Source: Bacteriovoracaceae bacterium UBA4097 (GTDB taxonomy: Bacteria; Bdellovibrionota; Bacteriovoracia; Bacteriovoracales; Bacteriovoracaceae). Taken from it: a stretch of 8,691 bases of DNA. Below are positions 5,803 to 8,691 of the stretch, piece by piece; within the stretch, counting starts at the first letter, position 1, and every line of letters begins with the position of its first letter. The stretch covers positions 9,572-18,262 of the forward strand of contig DFXX01000045.1 in NCBI GenBank assembly GCA_002381765.1. The letters run 5' to 3'. A program made the position numbers and the translations under genes. A model generated the notes under the pieces. The model saw nothing but the letters and a program-made list of their open reading frames with translations. It was not told the DNA's origin and did not search any database.

Positions 5803-6156
5803 ATGAAAAAAGCATTCACTCTTCTTTTTATCATCTACTCCTCTTCCCTTTGGGCCAGTACCTGCTCCCTCTATGAAGTTCAGGGCAGAGTGAAGGTTAT
5901 TAAGGACCGGATGGTATTGATCCTTGCTCCCGGCACGGCTTCGGAAATTAAACTCACTGTCTCCCCCGAGATACAAAGCGAGTTTGCTCCTTATCTCAAT
6001 CATTTTGTGAAAACTGAGATCATCATCGATTCAAAAGATCTATCAACGAGCTCAAAACTCAAGGCCATCAAAAAAACCGAACACGCCGTTTATGATCCTC
6101 TAAATGCCGGCGCACCAAGTACCAGAATGGATAAGGGAGAGATCAAGTGTCCTTAA
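5803..6156 (+). CDS. Small exported protein of unknown function, coupled to the caspase-like peptidase
   Basis: This is a 117-aa protein with a clear signal peptide (MKK, hydrophobic core to about residue 16, likely cut after LWA at 18). The mature part is about 99 residues and has two cysteines, C21 near its start and C116 just before its end, which could pair as a disulfide in the periplasm. The pattern of short beta-type segments (YEVQGRVKVIKDRMVLIL, EIKLTVS, VKTEIIIDS) suggests a small beta-rich, perhaps OB-like, fold; I do not recognise a named family. GAAGAGAG (5791-5798) is the likely ribosome binding site. The stop codon lies inside the next gene (10-bp overlap), so the two are very probably made together. 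The pairing suggests a partner, chaperone or inhibitor of that peptidase, which is only inference. Confidence 0.75.
   Translation: MKKAFTLLFIIYSSSLWASTCSLYEVQGRVKVIKDRMVLILAPGTASEIKLTVSPEIQSEFAPYLNHFVKTEIIIDSKDLSTSSKLKAIKKTEHAVYDPLNAGAPSTRMDKGEIKCP
6134..6142 (+). promoter_or_regulatory. Ribosome binding site supporting the GTG start at 6147
   Basis: AGGGAGAGA inside the 3' end of the upstream gene lies 4-7 bases before GTG 6147. It supports a GTG start and translation coupled to the upstream small exported protein. Confidence 0.7.
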
Positions 6157-7619
6157 AACTATATTCTCTTCTATTCTTATTTGCGTCCTCCTCTGTGTGG
6201 GCCCAGGCAAAACATGTGATAATCATGGGTGGAGGCGGAGAGCCTGAAAGAAAATTCACTATCTTTGATAGGGAACTCACTAACTTCAAAGACTTTGTTA
6301 AGAAGAATTCAAACTGGCAAGCAAGTACCACTTACAATGGTGGGCACTCTGATACCGAGAAAATATTGAGTGATGGTCTGGTTAAAGGCCCGGTCACTCC
6401 GTTTACGGAAAAATCCTATGATCAAATGCTTAAGGATTATGAATCCAAGATCATCAAGGGCGAAATAAAAAAAGGCGATCAACTTCTCGTTTATATAAGT
6501 AGTCATGGGGCCGCTCGGAAAGAAGGAGATAAAACTCACCAAATATCGGTCAAAGGACAGGCAGCAACCGATCTCACGACCCTAGAAGGCTCAAAGACCG
6601 TCTCCTTAGACAAACTACAAAACCTCATCGACTTAGCAAAAAAATATGATGTGAAACTTGGGGTTCTGGATTTTAGCTGCCACTCAGGAAACACCCTGGC
6701 CCTGGCCAATCCCGATACCTGCATTATTGCTAGCTCGGCCCCCGATAACTTTGGTTGGGCGGGCCCCAATACCTTCAGTGACCGCTTCACTAAGGCCATG
6801 GCCCCTGGAAAAACTCTGGAAGATCTCTTTCTGCATGCCTTTATAGATCGAGGGGAGACGGCCTTCCCAATGATTTCAACCAAAGTAGGAATGGAACTTC
6901 AGGATGAGTTGTATGAATTATTGGCCCCCTATCTCTATAAGTGGAGTGAGCACAATAGCTTAAATAAGCTCATGCCCCATCTTGAAAATCAGGTGGTAGA
7001 GAACAAGTGTGGTGAAGCAGATGAGAGTTATAAAAAGATTCTGGCCTTCTCCTCCCAGGCAAAACAAATCATTGTCTCAAGACCTAAGGGCTTTTCATTA
7101 TTGAGAGGCAGTAATGAGTTTGATGAATTTGAAAAAGCGGTAAAGAGTTATTATCAATTTCAAACCAATATGCGGGAGGATCTCTCAAAACTCAATCTTG
7201 CCTTTGTTAAAACAAAGGGGGCAGAGTCGGAAGAATTTTGCTCAAGTGCGCCTTCTCCTTATACCTTTAAGGTCTGCCCAAGTTGGACGGTGAATAATTT
7301 GATTTCGATGAATTTTGAGGAAAATAGAAAGCTACTGGAAAGGCAGCTAAAAGATAAAAACCCCTTCGAAGTGGCGCGCGCTCAGGCGAGTCTAGAGAAT
7401 CTAAAAAAAGCAGAAGTCCGAAGAAATGAGTTATTAAAGGCCCATCCGGAACTAGAGCGGTACCAGAGATACTATAAGGAGCTTCCTAAGCTCGTAGATG
7501 AGACCAATAAGCTCGCCTTCAATGTTTCTCAGAGAACTCAGGTCATCTATCGCAAGATTTATGAGGAGAGATCCAATAATCGCAAAGAGAAGAATGCCTG
7601 TAAGGACTTTGTCCTCTAA
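6147..7619 (+). CDS. Exported caspase/legumain-like cysteine peptidase (clan CD)
   Basis: This is a 490-aa protein with a signal peptide (residues 1-19, cleavage near VWA-QA), so it acts in the periplasm or outside the cell. The catalytic domain (about 22-240) shows the clan CD layout: a first strand KHVIIMGGGGEP, then DQLLVYISSHGAAR with catalytic His120-Gly121, then VKLGVLDFSCHSGNTL with catalytic Cys178 in D-x-x-C-x-S-G, then a strand and substrate-pocket-like segment CIIASSAPDNFGWAG and a SDRFTKAM helix. This matches the caspase/metacaspase/legumain fold. The family (C13 or C14) cannot be settled by eye. Residues about 250-490 have no recognised domain and are helix-rich and Lys/Glu-rich, with a likely coiled coil at 390-480. 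C288, C365, C377 and C484 might form disulfides. The start is GTG 6147, supported by AGGGAG at 6134-6139; the alternative ATG at 6127 is out of frame. It overlaps the upstream small exported gene by 10 bp. Its stop overlaps the stop of the convergent gene. Substrate is unknown. Confidence 0.82.
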   Translation: MSLKLYSLLFLFASSSVWAQAKHVIIMGGGGEPERKFTIFDRELTNFKDFVKKNSNWQASTTYNGGHSDTEKILSDGLVKGPVTPFTEKSYDQMLKDYESKIIKGEIKKGDQLLVYISSHGAARKEGDKTHQISVKGQAATDLTTLEGSKTVSLDKLQNLIDLAKKYDVKLGVLDFSCHSGNTLALANPDTCIIASSAPDNFGWAGPNTFSDRFTKAMAPGKTLEDLFLHAFIDRGETAFPMISTKVGMELQDELYELLAPYLYKWSEHNSLNKLMPHLENQVVENKCGEADESYKKILAFSSQAKQIIVSRPKGFSLLRGSNEFDEFEKAVKSYYQFQTNMREDLSKLNLAFVKTKGAESEEFCSSAPSPYTFKVCPSWTVNNLISMNFEENRKLLERQLKDKNPFEVARAQASLENLKKAEVRRNELLKAHPELERYQRYYKELPKLVDETNKLAFNVSQRTQVIYRKIYEERSNNRKEKNACKDFVL

Positions 7620-7627
7620 GGATTTTT
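7603..7627 (+). terminator. Possible weak terminator at the end of the peptidase gene
   Basis: A short stem AGGAC / GTCCT with loop TTT (7603-7615), or alternatively TCCT / AGGA with loop CTA (7612-7622), is followed by TTTTT at 7623-7627. Both stems are only 4-5 bp, so termination here would be inefficient at best. Confidence 0.25.
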
Positions 7628-8691
7628 CTTACCAATAAAGCAGGGATGGCCAAAGAGGCACTTCTCGTTGATGGTCTTGGCGATGGTAGGTGGAACCATT
7701 TTCTCCCAACCTGGCTCATCATTTACAATCATCTGCAGCACTTTAGATGAATAGATGTGGAGGAGTTCCATATTTGGATTATTGATACCTTCGATTTGAT
7801 TCATGCCCTTTAAATGGGAATAGAGATGTTTAAAGGCTTCCGGCACTTCTAAGTTTTCCAGAGACTCTAGCTGCCCTTCTTCTGATTTATAAGGATAGAT
7901 ATAGACCTTTACCCCTTCCCGGAATAGCTGGCCCAAGGCCGAAAGGATTCCCCCTTCCACATTGGCATACTCTTCAGTGAAGATTTGCTGGAAGTTATAG
8001 ATACCCAGAACCAGACCAAGATTAGGCACATTTAAGCGAGCAAAATAATTAGAGAGCTTATAGTACTGGGCGTGGTTGGTGATAAGAACTTTCTGGCCTA
8101 AAGCACAGAGGAGATCCACTCGGGCAAGAAAATCTTCGTTGGTGATCTCTCCATCATCGGCCTTTAGAGTTGAAATAGTGATCTCAGAGATGGTCACAAT
8201 TTCGGATTCTTTTTTATTGATCGCCTTACTAAAGTCGGCCAGACCCGTCTTGATCATATCAAAGCTCACCAGTGTGGGCGGACGATATGAGCCACGCACC
8301 ACTAGGACATCTTTTTTATAAAGGAAGTCATTAGAGAGAACGATCTCTCCCCTCTCATCAAACATTATCGCCTGAGTCATATTCTCTTTTAGGAGCTGCA
8401 AATTCATCAAGCGGTTATCTACTTCTTTAAAGACCTTTCCACTGAATCTGATGAAGTTTATTTCAATGCGGGAGATATCCAGATGATCCAGGAGAGAGCG
8501 AATGAAGGCTTCGGGATAGCGGTAGAGGAATAAACAGGCGTAAACCAGATTAAGACCAATTATTCCCAAGGCATCTTGTTGCAAAATATTTTGTGGATCA
8601 AGCATACGCACATGAATCACCACCTCGCTTACTTCAGATCCTGGAGCATCCTGGAACTGAACCCCTAGCCAGCCATGGGCCTCATTGGTGC
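7616..8691 (-). CDS. Conserved protein of unknown function (partial, 5' end outside window)
   Basis: The frame is open from the right edge to TAG at 7618-7616, giving at least 357 residues. The GTG at 8623 is internal: upstream of it the frame continues as TNEAHGWLGVQFQDAPGSEV without a stop, so the true start lies beyond base 8691. Segments that look conserved are FIRSLLDHL, FKEVDNRLMNLQLLKENMTQAIMF, VVRGSYRPPTLVSFDM, LARVDLLCALGQKVLITNHAQYYKLSNYFARL, LGLVLGIYN, GGILSALGQLFREGVKVYIYPYK and GWEKMVPPTIAKTINEKCLFG. No signal peptide or membrane helix is visible in this part, and the protein is probably cytoplasmic. From memory, similar proteins of roughly 450-500 residues occur widely in Gram-negative bacteria, under unconvincing names such as nicotinate-nucleotide adenylyltransferase or TonB-dependent receptor. 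I see no nucleotidyltransferase HxGH motif or beta-barrel here, so I leave the function open. Its stop overlaps that of the caspase-like gene. Confidence 0.75.
   Translation of the reverse strand, partial: TNEAHGWLGVQFQDAPGSEVSEVVIHVRMLDPQNILQQDALGIIGLNLVYACLFLYRYPEAFIRSLLDHLDISRIEINFIRFSGKVFKEVDNRLMNLQLLKENMTQAIMFDERGEIVLSNDFLYKKDVLVVRGSYRPPTLVSFDMIKTGLADFSKAINKKESEIVTISEITISTLKADDGEITNEDFLARVDLLCALGQKVLITNHAQYYKLSNYFARLNVPNLGLVLGIYNFQQIFTEEYANVEGGILSALGQLFREGVKVYIYPYKSEEGQLESLENLEVPEAFKHLYSHLKGMNQIEGINNPNMELLHIYSSKVLQMIVNDEPGWEKMVPPTIAKTINEKCLFGHPCFIGKKNP

Noticed and set aside
5800..6331. 67-aa and 62-aa - strand reading frames
   Set aside because: Antisense shadows of the two coupled exported-protein genes.
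6309..6883. 77-aa and 115-aa - strand reading frames (and a 62-aa + strand frame at 6658)
   Set aside because: They lie inside the caspase-like gene, which has catalytic motifs and a signal peptide; their translations look like out-of-frame shadows.
8076..8321. 81-aa + strand reading frame
   Set aside because: Antisense to the conserved right-edge gene, Arg/Ser-rich and without features of a real protein.
8621..8623. GTG as the start of the right-edge gene
   Set aside because: The frame continues open to the window edge with protein-like sequence upstream, so this is an internal valine codon of a partial gene.

Overview
This is a gene-dense stretch of moderate, slightly AT-rich base composition from a Gram-negative bacterium. 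Several signs fit the predatory or delta-like lineage Bdellovibrionota (Bacteriovorax/Peredibacter-like): secreted subtilisin-like and caspase-like peptidases, a PilZ-like protein, an orphan DUF4340 protein, and many K/S/L-rich small secreted proteins. That placement is an inference from gene style only; no 16S or other diagnostic marker is present.

Layout, left to right. The window opens with the last 27 codons of rpmB (L28, + strand). A bidirectional terminator separates it from a convergent secreted S8 (subtilisin-like) protease on the - strand. A short divergent intergenic region, holding a perfect 16-bp palindrome, leads to a two-gene + strand unit: a PilZ-like protein and a membrane-anchored DUF4340 protein. 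Two tandem hairpins separate this unit from rpmG (L33, - strand), a 58-residue gene that has a well-formed promoter of its own (TTGTCA-17-TATAGT). Next are a 92-aa + strand protein of unknown function with a C-terminal CxxC, and lipoate-protein ligase A on the - strand. These two genes are convergent and overlap by 38 bp. lplA starts head-to-head with an O6-alkylguanine-DNA alkyltransferase gene, and the two start codons overlap inside an 11-bp perfect inverted repeat.

The most distinctive segment is 5803-7619: two exported proteins whose genes overlap by 10 bp. The first is a 117-aa unknown protein. The second is a 490-aa clan CD (caspase/legumain-type) cysteine peptidase, with a His-Gly motif and an Asp-x-x-Cys-x-Ser-Gly motif, starting at GTG behind a strong ribosome binding site. 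This pair is the best candidate for an undescribed system, for example a secreted protease with a dedicated partner or inhibitor.

The right end is filled by a - strand gene whose stop codon overlaps the peptidase stop codon. Its frame stays open to the window edge, so it is a partial gene of a conserved, functionally unassigned type. No tRNA, rRNA, CRISPR, insertion sequence, origin or phage gene was seen, and no gap above about 160 bp lacks a gene.
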